DNA of 64,000 nt from Valencia hispanica (GCA_963556495.2 OY747702.1:21092403-21156402), one strand, 5' to 3'. Positions 23,623-36,542 are shown, numbered from the stretch's first letter. A program made the numbers and translations. The notes: generated from the sequence alone by a model not told the origin.

Positions 23623-24950
23623 AGCTAAAAAAAAACACTCATTACAACCAATGTATGTGGAACACAATTTCTGAACATACATATTAAATCTCGAAGCAGA
23701 TGTGCTACAGCAGGACACTGGTTTCAAAAGATGATTGGAAAAACATTGGCTGGTCCATTTCAGCTGCGATTTTTAGATGGTAGGGTCGGATTTGCGTTGA
23801 ACAATATGAAAACATGGATCCCTCAAGACTTGTTTAAAAACATCGGGTTTCTGCTGCTGGTGGTATAATGGGGTAGGGGATTCCACAAAGCTCCAATCAT
23901 GTAATAGTTTCTTGAACATTAGTCTGTGGCCTCCACATTTAACAGATACCAGTCCAGTCCCCTTTCAGGAGGGTTTTTTTGCATCATGGGTGTGCAACTG
24001 ACAAATACCCAGCAACGTTGCAAATATATGATGTCAATTTGGACCAAAAACTCTGAGAAATATTTCAGTTTTTTTTTTTAATTAAAGCAGTTCTCAAGGC
24101 AAAAGGTGGACCAGCCAAGTCCTAACATGGATTACCTAATAAGGCAGGTAGCTATAGTCACAGTAAAACAATACTGACAAGGGCCAAAACATTGTAATCC
24201 AAAATAATCTATTTTATCTATCTAAATTTTGATAATTGTTTTACAATATTAGAAGAAAAAAGCTTGATCGTTCTTAGTCACAATTAGTAAGACGTGTTAT
24301 TTCCCTGAAGAAATAAATGTTTCTACATGTAGCCATGAGGTATAGCCTCATTTTACACACACAAAATACAGAACGGTATGACAGAAAAGTCAGTGTGAGA
24401 AATACAGACTCACACTGGTTTACGATAATACACCACGTACACAATCCATTTCCAAATGATTTCAACAGCCAGGCTGAGTAATGGTTGCTATGGCAGGGAC
24501 TGTGTGAGTGACAGAGCTGATTTATTTCAGTGTACGACCATGTAGGAGAGGCTACAGAGGCATAGATGAGTAGAGATTACTCCACAGGACTATGAAACGT
24601 AAATGCAGACAGATATCAGACACATAAACATCTCCAAACTAATTCATCGGAAGCTTCACAAACATGCATGCCTCCTCTTCCAGTCAGGTAAGGAACTCAA
24701 GGAAGGTTTCAATCTGAGGGCAAAGTCCTGATTGCACAAGGTTTGTTTGCTATGCTTTCAAATATCTAGATTCCACTTTAACACAAGATGTAGGTGGACG
24801 TAGTTTTATACATTTTCATTAATGCTGTTGCAGTGTAAGTTTATATTTCAAATTAAAAATGTTAAAGGACAACAGGAAATACAAGTGGCTGCTTAAATAA
24901 ATTAATCTGAATGCTAGTGAAACATATCCTTATAAGAAATCAGAAAAAAA
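23623..24950. other. Intron 11 segment, no recognised content
   Basis: AT-rich DNA. A minus-strand frame at 24274-24465 shows no domain. I see no repeat ends, exon or RNA gene. Confidence 0.5.
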
Positions 24951-24959
24951 ATAAAGCTG

Positions 24960-26205
24960 AAAGCAGCTTCAAACCGCCCTCGTTGCTTAGCGCTGCTCCA
25001 GCCTGTGTCGCCACCATGGGACTCATGAACTGCCGACTCAATGCCACCTCAACACTTCCCCTGAGCCTGCTGATCAAGTCTGCATGACATAGTGTTCAAA
25101 AGGCACAGAAGGGCAGCTTTTGACCAAAATGGTCGACTTCCTGTGGGGTATGGACTTCGGCTTCAACAGGTTTTTTCATAGGTCTTCAGAAACGACATAT
25201 ATGTACTGCATTTCACAATCCTACTTGAAATCATTGTTAGTTTCTGATTGTTTTAATGCTTCTAGGATCACTGTGCAGGAATTAGGCCACCCCCACCAAA
25301 ATGTAAATGTATTTCCTTGGTGTAACATCAGACTTCGTCATGTTGCCACAGCCCCACCCTCTTTGTAAACCTCTCAGTTCTGGAAAACATGTTATACCAA
25401 CTAGTTTTCAGTTACTGGCCACAGCTAGATGTTGATTAGGCAAAGGACTCACATGTGGACCTTACTAAGCAAAACATTACACTTCCTGTACTCTAGGCAA
25501 GGGGCTTGAGCAATGTCAGCATTTGACCATTTGGCTTTGTCAGGGACCTGATGATGACCCACCACAGCAGGTCTCATCCCTCTGTGACATTCTGCATTCT
25601 ACCAACTTTTTGCTGTTTAGTCAAAGTTTGAGACCTGACTCCGCCCCTTCACCATGCACCAAAAGTCCATGTTTTTGATACTTTAGATCCCCCATGCCTA
25701 AAGGCCATCCTGACCAATTTACAAGCCTATCAGTCAACAAATAAGGAGGGTCTAAACAGCGAAAATTGGGTCCAAATCGCAACTTTAATCCAAGATGGTT
25801 GACTTCCTGTAAGTTTTGAAGTATGATGTTTAGGGAGTTCTAGGTAATTCTACAAGTGTACCAATTTTCATGTCTGTGTGGTAAAGTAAAGTATATTTTC
25901 CTTGGGGGGGGTTGAGCCATTTATGTTGCGACACCCCTAAAATGTAAAAGTTTGGTGAGTTTTTGAATATCTTTACGCATTCAAAATGTCACTTCACATA
26001 GTGCAGAATAATAAGACACCCCGAAATTAAAGGTGCATCTTCATAAATTTAATGGACATCAAGTAGTTACGTTTTTGTTCCCCCAAATTTTTTACCTCTA
26101 CTCCAGATCCTGGGATCTTGATTTTGGAATAAAATGTTTACTTGATGCTTAAAAGATGACTTTGAGCTGAGCTGCCTTGGCAGAGGTCTGCGCTCTCCGA
26201 GTACT
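24960..26205 (+). repeat. Dispersed repeat block with internal duplication
   Basis: Two diverged copies of a motif occur: CCAAAATGGTCGACTTCCTG at about 25122 and CCAAGATGGTTGACTTCCTG at about 25792. Sequences such as ACATATATGTACTGCATTTCA follow. These phrases recur in several fish non-autonomous repeats. The end (CTTGGCAGAGGTCTGCGCTC, about 26168-26187) matches the 3-prime end of another common fish repeat. No coding capacity recognised. The boundaries are approximate. Confidence 0.5.
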
Positions 26206-26364
26206 CTTGTGATGTTGTTCTATGAAAATGAAGAATTGGGGCCTCCCCTTGCCTGATGACCATAATCATCAAAATAAAATAAAGAGTAAGCACTTGAACC
26301 ATATCCCTTTCTGTATAATGACTGCACATAATATGAGTTACATTTTTTATTGAAATACTATATA

Positions 26365-26700
26365 TCAATTCAATTCAATTCAATTCAAAAATACTTTATT
26401 AATCCCAGAGGGAAATTAAGTGTTGGTATAGCTCATATAATTATTTCTTTAAGGAGTTGTAGATGATGATAGCTGTGGGCAGGAAGGATTTCCTGTAGCG
26501 GTCTGTATTGCAGCGAAACTGAAGAAGCCTCCGACTGAAGACGCTCTGTTGTTGTATGACTATCTCATGAAGAGGATGCTCAGGGTTGTCCATAATTTTT
26601 TATATACTATATATATATATATATATATATTACTTATATATATTACTTAATTTCCCTCTGGGATCAATAAAGTACTTTTGAATTTAATTGAATTTAATTG
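26365..26700. repeat. Two Rex1-type LINE tails in opposite orientation around a TA-rich tract
   Basis: From 26365 the minus-strand tail is seen as TTCAATTCAATTC repeats then ATACTTTATTAATCCCAGAG, continuing into the C-terminal reverse-transcriptase coding end (about 26450-26600). From 26648 the plus-strand tail (TTTCCCTCTGGGATCAATAA) ends in AATTTAATTGAATTTAATTG. A TA repeat (26607-26630) lies between. The same tail terminates the Rex1 copy at 51878-52867. Confidence 0.8.
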
Positions 26701-27029
26701 AATAAAGAAACAAAATGTAAAGGACATCCTCTGTAGGTTGTCTACGTTTCCAATGAAATCACATTTCTTCCCAAAACAGACAGTTACAAAAAATTCCAAA
26801 TGGCACCAAAAATTTAATAAAAAAACAAGAGATAACTCTGCAGGAGTTGGCATCAAGGTCCAAAGAGAGAGCAGCCTCTCATGATAAATTTCAAACAAAA
26901 TGCACCCACTGAAAGAGTGCAGAGAGCAGAGGATGGAGAGCAGAGCAGAGGAGAGAAGAGGTGGACTGAAAAGAGGGGATGGAAGCAGCTGGAAATGTGC
27001 AGATGATTGGATGGATGGAGTGGTGTTTG

Positions 27030-27074
27030 AGTGTGTGTTTGTGTGTGTAGGTGTGTGTGTGTGTGTGTGTGTGT
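27030..27074. repeat. GT dinucleotide microsatellite
   Basis: Imperfect GT repeat with TTT and AGG interruptions; overlapping open frames there (GVCVCVCV type) are artefacts of the repeat. Confidence 0.95.
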
Positions 27075-27823
27075 TTAGGAAGCAGGGCTGTCTCAGAGTC
27101 CACCTGTTTGCAGAGATAAACACAAGGAGGGCCCATAAGCACAGAGTGTGGCTTTTGGGAGGGTTTGATTGACAGGGCTGACATTTAGAAAGAGCACAGT
27201 AAACAAGGTCTCAAAATTGCATGGGGAACAGTGTGGCTAATACACACTTGGTGACAAACTGTACACATCAATGCAGTACATCGATGTATAAACAAAGGGG
27301 TCTCTGCATTTGGATATATGCACGTGTTTGTGCTGAGGTGTGTGTAAACTTTATGCAGAGGCAAATGAAATTGATAGAAAGCAGTAGAGGCTAGGCAGCA
27401 GAAAAAATGGCAAAGAAAAGCCTTTTTAATACAGAACAGACATAAACATAGACACAGGCAGACAGAGAGAGTAAACATGTCTGCTCATGATCCAAAAAAG
27501 AGGATATGTTCAGTGCTGTTCATGGCCTTTTGTCTCCAGTGTAATGGCGGTGTACGAGGGGTGAAGCTGCCTATCTCTAGTCTAAATGCATCTCTAGAAC
27601 ATTCTGTTCTAGAATTATGCTTCGAAATCCACCCAGTGAAATGGTTTAGCAGTATCTTTAAAATACCCTTGCGGTAAGCACCGCTAACTAACTATCCACG
27701 TATGTGGGTGCGTGGGTTTCCTTGCTGTTTGTTGTAGAGTGTGGCCATGGGCTAGTTTCTGGTTTTAATGGACACCTTCCTTGCAGAAATCTTTAAACCT
27801 CCTTTTATGAGATGTGAAAGATA

Positions 27824-28353
27824 AGGTGTGTTTCCACTATCGGAACTTCAGAGTAATTTAACCAGATCTTTTTCTGACAGGGTAATCTGTTGGCCCGGTC
27901 CTCTCAGCCGTCGTGTCTCCATACACACTCGGTCCTTTAAAAAATAATCTAAGACATCTGCATATCACACCCATTTCAGCAGTGAGTAGCGTCACCGATC
28001 AGCGCAAAAAGGCACCACAGCAGCAGAAATAAATCGACATGGAAGAAGCAGGGCTTTTTGCTGCATTTCTGTTTGCTATTGTTATAAACTGCTTCACCAG
28101 TAACTCTTCTTATTTTTACAAAGCCAGTTGTTTACTATGTCCGCTCATTTCCCTCTGAATTACAACCAATCAGTGCGACTTAACCACAGCTCCTGCCCGG
28201 CGACTCTACCGGGCCATTTCCGAATACATACCTCCAGACTGCTACTACGTTGGTTCCTGAAATGGGTCCAAAAACGTCCCTGTCGGCCCGGCCCAATGAT
28301 GTTATGAAGGTCCGGTAAAATTATCCTGAAGTCCCGATAGTGGAAAAGCGCCT
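27824..28353. mobile_element. 530-bp non-autonomous inverted-repeat element
   Basis: The left end AGGTGTGTTTCCACTATCGG followed by AACTTCAG is matched by an inverted right end (AGGCGCTTTTCCACTATCGG followed by GACTTCAG read inward). The terminal repeats are about 37 bp. Both sides are flanked by ATA (27821-27823 and 28354-28356), a candidate 3-bp target duplication. A 3-bp duplication is seen in PIF/Harbinger-type elements; the family call is inference. No transposase. Confidence 0.75.
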
Positions 28354-28669
28354 ATAGATAAGTTTTCTTAGTTCCTGTTGCTGCATGTATGGTGACTAGA
28401 TGAGGGGATGACCCGCAAAGCAGCAACATCACCTTTTATATCTGTGGAGGGTGGTGCATGGTGTTGAGTAGTGTGGGCACCACATTAAAAGGGGAATTTG
28501 ATCCTCCATGCAGCCATCAAGGGTTCAATTCCATGTCTTCATTCCTACTGCCTCTATACCTTTCTTATCAGATTAATTTAAATAAAGGCCACTGGCATCA
28601 CAAAAAAAATCTGTGCATCAGAATGAATCTAACCAGAGGAAGGTTATAATTGCATTAAGAAAATTTCAT

Positions 28670-29035
28670 TACCTCTGCCAGGAGGTAATGAAATGTCTGT
28701 TTTTTCGTTTGTCAGTTTATTAGCAACACAACTCAAAAGGGTTTGGACAGATTTCTATGAAACATTCAGGAAATGTCTGCAGTGGGACCAGGAGCAACTG
28801 ATTTTGGGGTTGATCTGACGTGAAGCGCATATCCACCCATTGCTATGCTATGGTGGACTACAGTGGACTCCTCTCCCGTCTCAGAGAGCCGTCTCAGAGA
28901 GTCAGTCTCAGAGACCTTGCGCAGCAGCCCTGCTATGATTAGGGCATATGCACAGCAAGCTAAATCTCCCCTCTCTGCTGGAAGAGCACAGCAACAGCAC
29001 AAACACAGCCATGTGTCTCATTAACAGACATTTTA
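28670..29035. repeat. Probable non-autonomous repeat
   Basis: Starts with a small palindrome around CTCTGCCAGGAGGTAATGAA, then TTCGTTTGTCAGTTTATTAGC, TTTGGACAGATTTCTATGAAA and TTTTGGGGTTGATCTGACGTG. This order of phrases resembles a widespread fish repeat. Three near copies of GTCTCAGAGA occur at 28876-28915. Right boundary unclear; it may extend into the next entry. Confidence 0.5.
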
Positions 29036-29495
29036 TTGGAAAAGTACTTAGGAAGTACTTAGAAAAGTATTATGGTAGCAACATGGGGATTGGGGGGATG
29101 ACTAAGTGACCCTGGCGGAGTTCTGCAATCTCTGGATGCTTTTCTAGTTTCAAGGGCAATTTGACCAACATTTCCTGTTGCCAAGAAATACGCCAAAAGG
29201 AGGTGTTGCCTGGCGGACCAGCGAATGCCCGGGAGGAGAGGGCTGGGCGTGGTCTGGGCTGGGATTGACATGCTGCAGCCCCCCTGCTGCAGTGGCACAC
29301 AGACACAGACAGCGAGAAAGATGGAGAGCAACATGATATCCTTTGTCTCAGAGTGATCTTTCTGAGATGGAGAATTTCTCTCCAGCTCCGTCACCAGAGT
29401 AAAGAGAGGAAAAGTAGGGAGGTCCTGTGGAGGAGGTGTGGGGGGAAACTGGACTTGTTTCACACTCCACAGCGGCAGGGTGGCTGACGTCAGCC
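29032..29495 (-). other. Unexplained minus-strand unit: CRE palindrome, 134-codon frame, AATAAA
   Basis: In minus-strand order there is a 14-bp perfect palindrome GGCTGACGTCAGCC (29482-29495) with a cAMP-response-element core. A 134-codon open frame (29463-29059) follows, with an internal Met followed by the hydrophobic run LLSIFLAVCVCV. An AATAAA (29037-29032) lies 22 bases after the stop. I do not recognise the protein. Part of the sequence (CCAACATTTCCTGTTGCCAA on the plus strand) resembles known dispersed repeats, so the frame may be fortuitous. Confidence 0.25.
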
Positions 29496-29622
29496 ATTAC
29501 CACAGAGTGAATTGCAATGCCTGATTCAAATTCAAGTGCAGTATAGAGTTTTAACCTAAGGAGGGCCCCACACTGACAGTTTTAGGCAGAAAAATTTATA
29601 TTTTTACTCAGATGCTCTAGAA

Positions 29623-30232
29623 CAGGGGTCCCCCACCCCCGGGCCACGGACTGGTACCGGGCCGTGGGTCATGTCGTACCGGGCCACAGGCCACAAAAAA
29701 AGAATAAATAACTTACAGTATTTCCATTTTAATTATTATCTAAGTGTGACCGCTGCTTTATTTTGAAAAATGACTCAGTCTTGACACATCAAGAGGCTTG
29801 TATTGGTCACGTGATAGTTACCACTAAAATTAATCCCACAAGCTAGCAAGATGGATAGAAAAAATGTCGGTCGTTTTTTTGGAAAGGGGAAAAGGCCCAA
29901 AGCTCTCACTGATTCAGCGTTGTGGTGAGTTAGGTTTTTCATGCACTTCGTATTTGTTTTTGTGGTAAATCTTGAATTATTAAAGGAACTTTTAAATGTT
30001 ACCATGGTGACCAGAGAGCATAAGGGGGCTGAGTGTATGTTACTCGTGTTATGTTGTCTGTTCGATGTTAGGAAGACGCAGTTAATAAAGCAGCGAATAC
30101 ACATTGGATTTACGTCTATTGTTAATTTTAAAAATGCCCTGTTTTTATAGCGTCTGTTATCATTTATTTATTTTATTAAAATATTGTCTGATATTAAACC
30201 GGTTCGTGGCGAAAAGAGGTTGGGGACCACTG
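29623..30232. mobile_element. 610-bp hAT-type non-autonomous element with exact 8-bp target duplication
   Basis: It begins CAGGGGTCCCCCACCCCCGG and ends AGGTTGGGGACCACTG. These are inverted ends of the CAGGGGTCCCCAACC type known from Charlie/hAT elements. CTCTAGAA flanks both sides exactly (29615-29622 and 30233-30240), the 8-bp duplication expected of hAT transposition. Inside, a short plus-strand phrase after ATG (29851) reads MDRKNVGRFFGKGKRPKAL and stops. It is probably a transposase first-exon remnant. No catalytic domain. Confidence 0.92.
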
Positions 30233-30240
30233 CTCTAGAA

Positions 30241-31980
30241 TACCAAAATAATTACCAAGAATGTAGACAGCACTATTAGACACTCATTTATACAGTTTAT
30301 CAGCAAAATAGTTGATTTGGGGGTGAGTTGCTTTTTAATTATTTAAAATTGTAATCAGTAGTTATAGTGACAGTATTTCTATAATAGTAATTTTGTAAAT
30401 AATAATACCCTGTCAGAATCTAATGCTAGATTAGACTTTGTGTAGTACTCTATATTCATGTGAAATCAAAGTGCAGGTACATACATTGGGAATAGTGGAA
30501 ATAGTGTGGTTTATGTGGCTTGTAAATAAGGATACTTTAACTGCACAGAATCTAAGCTATGAGAAGATGTCTGAACTAGCTGCATGCTTTCATTTTTGTC
30601 TTGATATAGTTACTACAAAGAACACAAATGCAATAACATTTTAAAATTTTTGTATGTCACATTGCAAGTCTTACTGTTTAATGCAAAAGTACAAGGGAGG
30701 GTATCATACATTTTGTCCTTTTAAAATCTGCAGTGAGTCTCATAGGAGTTTTAAAAGTGTGCTCAATATGAACGTCCCTATGTGTCTGCGAGCAACTAGG
30801 TTACCCACATTTTCAAGGGGAAGAAGTTTTCTTTAGGCCAGAATTTAGCCGTGTGAAACGTTCACTGTGTTGGGTTACACCATGCACATACTGGTGCATG
30901 CAAATGGGTAACAGAAGTGTTGCTCTATCATTTATCATAAAAGTTCCCAACTATTTCCAAAACAAAGCAAGGTCCAAAAGGACATCTAAGGACATCTTGC
31001 ATCTTCTCTTGAACATGTAATTTTTCTACTCTTATGTCACCTCTTACTTCTTAGTAGAAGCTAAATCTTTGACCACTTCTGTAAATGACAAATGACAAAA
31101 TTACTATTTATGAATGTAAAAAGTGCAGAACTGATCATTTTTGTCCAGACAATAACAGTCAGTAAAATATCTTACAGTGTGCATGAATCACTGGCTCTGA
31201 GCAATACAAATGCAAAAATGAAAAATAAGCATGAACACATACAGTTCTCTCTAACACACCTACACAGAAAAAAGGTTTGTGTATTCACAAAGAAGCTAGA
31301 GGCAGCAGACTATTTGAGGAAACACTGTGACATTCTCTTGCTCTGTATGGCACACACAAAAATCAATAGTTGTAGCAGATGCATTCCCCCCTGTAGGAGA
31401 ACATCTGGACAGTGGGCTTTAACCTGGAAGAAGCACAGCAGAATCTGCAGGCTGGAGAAATGTCAGGAGGACGTGCATGCAAAAGGGATTCACAAACATG
31501 TACAATTTTCTACTCTCTGATACCTGAATAAGCCATGTATGGTAAATCAAAATCCATAGTGTAAATGCCAAAAGAAAGCGAAGCCATGATACGAAGAGAG
31601 GGGGTTTACAATACAGTAATTTCTCTGTCTGCTCCATCCAATTGCTCTTCTGCCTCCGATATAATGTTCAGCTGGATTAGAGCAGGGAATTTTATTTCCT
31701 GTCTATACAAAGACCAGAATAAATAAAAGTTTGTTTTTTTGTGTGTTTTTTCCCCCCTTCATTTAAACAGAGCAGTCTAAGTCTGCACAGTCTAAATGCT
31801 AAGTGCTTAATGGCTCCAGCTCTGTATTTATTTCACAGACATAAAACTGGTCATTCTATATTTCTTAATGAAAACAAAATAACTTTCACGAAATATTACA
31901 GTTCTTTAGATCATACGGCTCATAAAAAAATTGCTAAACCAATTTTGCTTACAGTACAACAATCAAGTAAAAAGTCAATA
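30241..31980. other. Intron 11 segment without recognised content
   Basis: AT-rich. The longest frame, 31092-31520 on the plus strand (142 codons), has no signal or domain I recognise and sits in ordinary-looking intron DNA. I treat it as chance. Confidence 0.5.
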
Positions 31981-31984
31981 TGTA

Positions 31985-32750
31985 CAGTACCTTGTAAAAG
32001 CACTCCTAAAAAATTAAATAGTAGAGCACAACTGCAAACCTATCAAGACATGGCTGTCAATCTAAGCTGACAGGCAGGGCAAAGAGAGGATTAATCTGAT
32101 GCAGTCAAAAAGTCCATGGTTACTTTAGAGGAGCTGCAGAGGTTAACACCTCAGGTGGAAGAATGTAGAGCATACAGCAAACTTGTGAAAGTAGGTGGTC
32201 TAGTCAGATAAATCCAAAATGGAACTTTTTGGCCTGAAATAAAAATGCCTCGTGCAGCAGAAAAATAACACTGCACATCACATCGAACACACCATCCCCA
32301 TAGCAATGCATGGTAGTGGTAGCATCATACTGTGGGGTTGTGTTACTTTAGAAAGGACTCTGAAACTGATCAGAACTGATGGGAAGCTGTAGAATGACAC
32401 TTAAGTTTACAGTCAGAGCTTCAATTACATGCTTTAGATTATTTTAATGGTTCAGAATGGCCCAGTCAAAGTCAAGTTCTCCATCCAGTCTGACCGAGCT
32501 TGAGCTGTTTTGGAAAGAAGAATTTCAGTCTCCAGATGAAATACAATTCCATAAAAGACTTCCTAGTCTCTTTGGAATTTTATTTAGATGCAATGTTTGA
32601 AAACAAGGTATCACTTTCCATCCACTTTACCATTATGCCCTATTGTATGACGGACTATCAAATCAAATCCCAAGAACATATATCTTTATCTTTGTACAAT
32701 GACAAAACGTGATAAAGTTAAAGGAGTATGAAGCTTTTTTTAAGGCACTG
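31985..32750 (+). mobile_element. Decayed and internally deleted Tc1-like element
   Basis: The ends CAGTACCTTGTAAAAGCACT and an inverted TAAGGCACTG are flanked by TA on each side. The interior keeps diverged pieces of Tc1 transposase DNA in order: a GCACAACTGCAAACCTATCAA segment, GAGGAGCTGCAGAGG, CATCACATCGAACACACCAT and AGCATCATACTGTGGGG. Only about 766 bases remain of an original near 1.6 kb. Same family as the copy at 50819-53395. Confidence 0.8.
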
Positions 32751-33393
32751 TATTGCCGTAAAGTACATGTACTATAACACAATACCAAACTACACATAAT
32801 GTATAAGTATTTTCAAGAGACAAGTCAAGCTAACGGACTAACCTGTCTCTGAGGGTTCAGATTGATCTCACAGGGAAAATACTGACATTTATCTCCTCAT
32901 CTCCTGCTCCTAATCCCTCTGGAAAGCTCTAAAAGTCGACCTCGGTGTCGCTAATTTCAGACACTTAATGAGATTTTTAATTGATGACCTTTTGAGAACA
33001 ATTTCATACCACAGCTCATGAGAGCACAATGATGGAAGCCAACACTTTTAACACCATCCTAATGCCAGGATACTTTAGAATATTCTTTTAACATATTTAT
33101 AATTTTCATGTTCAGGTACACACAAACTGACTTTTTACTCGAGATGTGAACTGACATTAAATTTAAATTTTTTCATATTTAATGGTTTTTGTTTCGATAC
33201 TACAAGGAGAATCCTAAGTCAGGAGAAAGAAAAGTAGCTACACTGTAGAATGCAGCTCCATTACCTCTTAATGAAAAACAGATCCAATAAAAAATCCAAC
33301 TGAGTAGCAGCACAGAGTTTCACATTGTATCAATAATCCAAATCTAAGACTGTGTTATGAGCCGATGCAAAATCTTTGCCTGGCCTTTTCTTA

Positions 33394-33885
<492 letters not shown>

Positions 33886-34880
33886 TTAAAGATTTTTAAG
33901 ATATTTTGGATGAAGAAGAGCAATTAAAATAAAAATAAAATAGCCCTGATTCTGTTTTCTTGGTTTGTATAGATGTGGTCTGGCCTTTACTAGCCAACAG
34001 ACCACAACTTACTGTACAGGATACCTGAACACCATTGCTAAACGTTGGGGTGTATGGAAATGTGGTTTGTATGAAAATTAGAGCAAGTACAAAATAAAGA
34101 GTCTCAAAGTCTTGGAATGTAAGTATAAAAACTGTAAAAAAAATGTTTAAAGTTAAAAGATTAAACAAAATACTGGCTTCATTTTGTAATACACATATTG
34201 ATGGAAGTTCTCAATTTTTAAAAGCCGTTCAGTTGCTGCCACACTACTTCTTACCTTGCCAGATAGAGCTGAACAATATATCACAAATATATTGTGATCG
34301 CAGCACCATTGTGTACATTAAATATATTGCAAAGGACTATTTGGAATGTAGTAACTGTATGATAATACAGTGTCAGGAATTTACACTTTGCATGCCAAAA
34401 AGATATTTATTGTGTTAGAAATAATGTCACTACAGTAGATGTCCAAATCTGACACAAATTACAGTGCCCAAGATGCTACAGGTTACAGAGTACACGAAAG
34501 AAAGACAGAGGTCAGTAAAAAAGGATTTGTTTTAGATGAATCTGTATGCAGTTAGGTTGTGTGAACTGACTGCCGACCAACAGCAATCAAGTGTTTGCGA
34601 CAGCAGAAGAAAAAGGGAGAGAGCCACTCAAAAACAGTAAATAATGAAGGACCTTATAAAAACAAAGCAAACCTTTAAAATTTTGAACATAAAAGGTAAA
34701 AGTGCTTTTACATTCTACAACAGCTGTCAGTAATGAATAAAATGTATTGATCTACTAGGGGCCAAAAGACTTGACATTTATAAAAACAACATATTTATAA
34801 CTATAGTCAAGTTATTTATTAAAAAAATTTCAATGGAATCCAATCTAAGCATCATACTGTTGTCTGTTAACGTTGAAATA

Positions 34881-35321
34881 CAGTGGACCCCCAGTATTCG
34901 CAGGGCTTAGGGACAAAAACTTGAATAGCTAAAATCAACAAATACTTGAGAGCCCTCTAAAAATGCTTGTAACTGCCTTTGTTAATAGTTCAAACACCAA
35001 ATATACATTAGTATGTATTAATATGAACAGTGGTCACCATCTTAGCATTACTACATTAACCAATATCTATAGTCTTCATTATCTCTGCTGTGGCTGGGGG
35101 TACAGCCAATTAGCAGCAAGGAAATGGAATAGTGCTCCTGGATTGGCTGGGTTGCAAACACTAGGCGTTGTATTGTGCTCAGATAGTTCAGCTTACCAAG
35201 CTGCACTTTTTAACAAATATTTTATATATGCACTATGAAAAATTATCTAATTTAGAGTAAGGCTTCACAGAAAAACTGCAAACAGGTAAATACTGAACCA
35301 TGAATAGGCGGGGCTCCACTA
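34881..35321. mobile_element. 441-bp pogo/Tigger-like non-autonomous element
   Basis: Left end CAGTGGACCCCCAGTATTCG and right end ATAGGCGGGGCTCCACTA are imperfect inverted repeats (the last base is changed from the expected G). TA flanks both ends (34879-34880, 35322-35323). The CAGTGG start and the GTATTCG motif recall pogo/Tigger-class ends. No transposase. Family call inferred. Confidence 0.6.
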
Positions 35322-35323
35322 TA

Positions 35324-36542
35324 ACATTTAAAAAATAAAGGCAACTTTTAAAGTCATTCCCAACTCTCAACATGACCATAACAAAAAGCAGTCAACACTG
35401 TTCAGACAAAATTTTCATTTGACAAATATACTTGTTGGATAAATTTCAAGTATTTTATATTGCATCATTTTCATTTTATGTTGTAGTGGACCAGAAATAC
35501 AGTCTGTTCTAATTCTGAGAACATCTTTTATTACCGCCCCCTACTTGTGTGTTTGTTTACCCTTCAAACATTGTGAGTATGATGCATTCAGATGGTCTTA
35601 GTTGGTTTGGTAAATATTGCATTCCATCCCTCAACAGGAACAGTTGCTAATTGTGTACATTCTAGTTTATCAGCCATCAAACAAATAAGCAAAAAAATCC
35701 TCATCTTTTAAAAATGTGTATATGCAATGAAAGTCATGTAATATGTCCCCAGCTTTTTAGACGCTGTCATATGAGTTAAGTGTGGGGATGTACAACAGTA
35801 AAACTATGCCCAATAGTCTGGAGATATTCCTGGGATGTAAACAGCTAATTCCTAATACTTGAAATCCATGCTTAATAATTCCTTGACCATCTTGGGGTGC
35901 TCTATGCACCACATCTATGAGTGTCTTCAATTTGTCAAAATATCATAAGACAAGAGTGTCTTCTCCAACAGCACCTGGCTGTTGAGGTAGCTTTTACAAG
36001 CATTCAGTATGGTGAGGTGATTGATTAATCAGTGCAGAGAGAGCATCTGGCTAAGATAGTATACAATTACTTTTATCACCTTACTACTAAGTACTGTTTT
36101 ATTTACCTTTATGTTCAGTGGGGAAACTTGTTTCCACACACAAATCTTCTAAGAATAAACTGGCTCTTAGACCAAATAAAATTTGTTTTCAGAGGCTCCA
36201 CTATAAAGGAGAAAAGAAGTAATCTTCACTATTGCCTACAAAAGCAGCTAACATACTGTGTGTAGCTCTGTGTTTATTGCCTATTACACATGTGGGTTTG
36301 TTTTCTCCAAGATAAGTTTAATGACTTGCTGTTCTGCAATAGGTTGTCACTGTATGTGTGTATGTTTCTAATCTACAGGACACAGTTCCACAGTGTGCCT
36401 GATCTGACTCTACCAATTTTCACCCATGTCTAGAGTAAACATAAAACTGCAAAGAATACCTGTCTATTACTCTCTAAATTACAGTTAAGGATATCCTGGT
36501 AAGATATCCATCTTTAAACAGAGAAAGCCTTCATTTACTCAC
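35324..36542. other. End of intron 10, no recognised content
   Basis: AT-rich intron sequence upstream (in gene order, downstream) of exon 10. No repeat ends, RNA or additional exon recognised. Confidence 0.5.

Noticed and set aside
26647..27184. 158- and 97-codon minus-strand frames with THTHTH runs
   Set aside because: They cross the GT microsatellite and pyrimidine-rich DNA; no domain.
31092..31520. 142-codon plus-strand frame as a gene
   Set aside because: No start context, domain, signal or composition difference from surrounding intron DNA.
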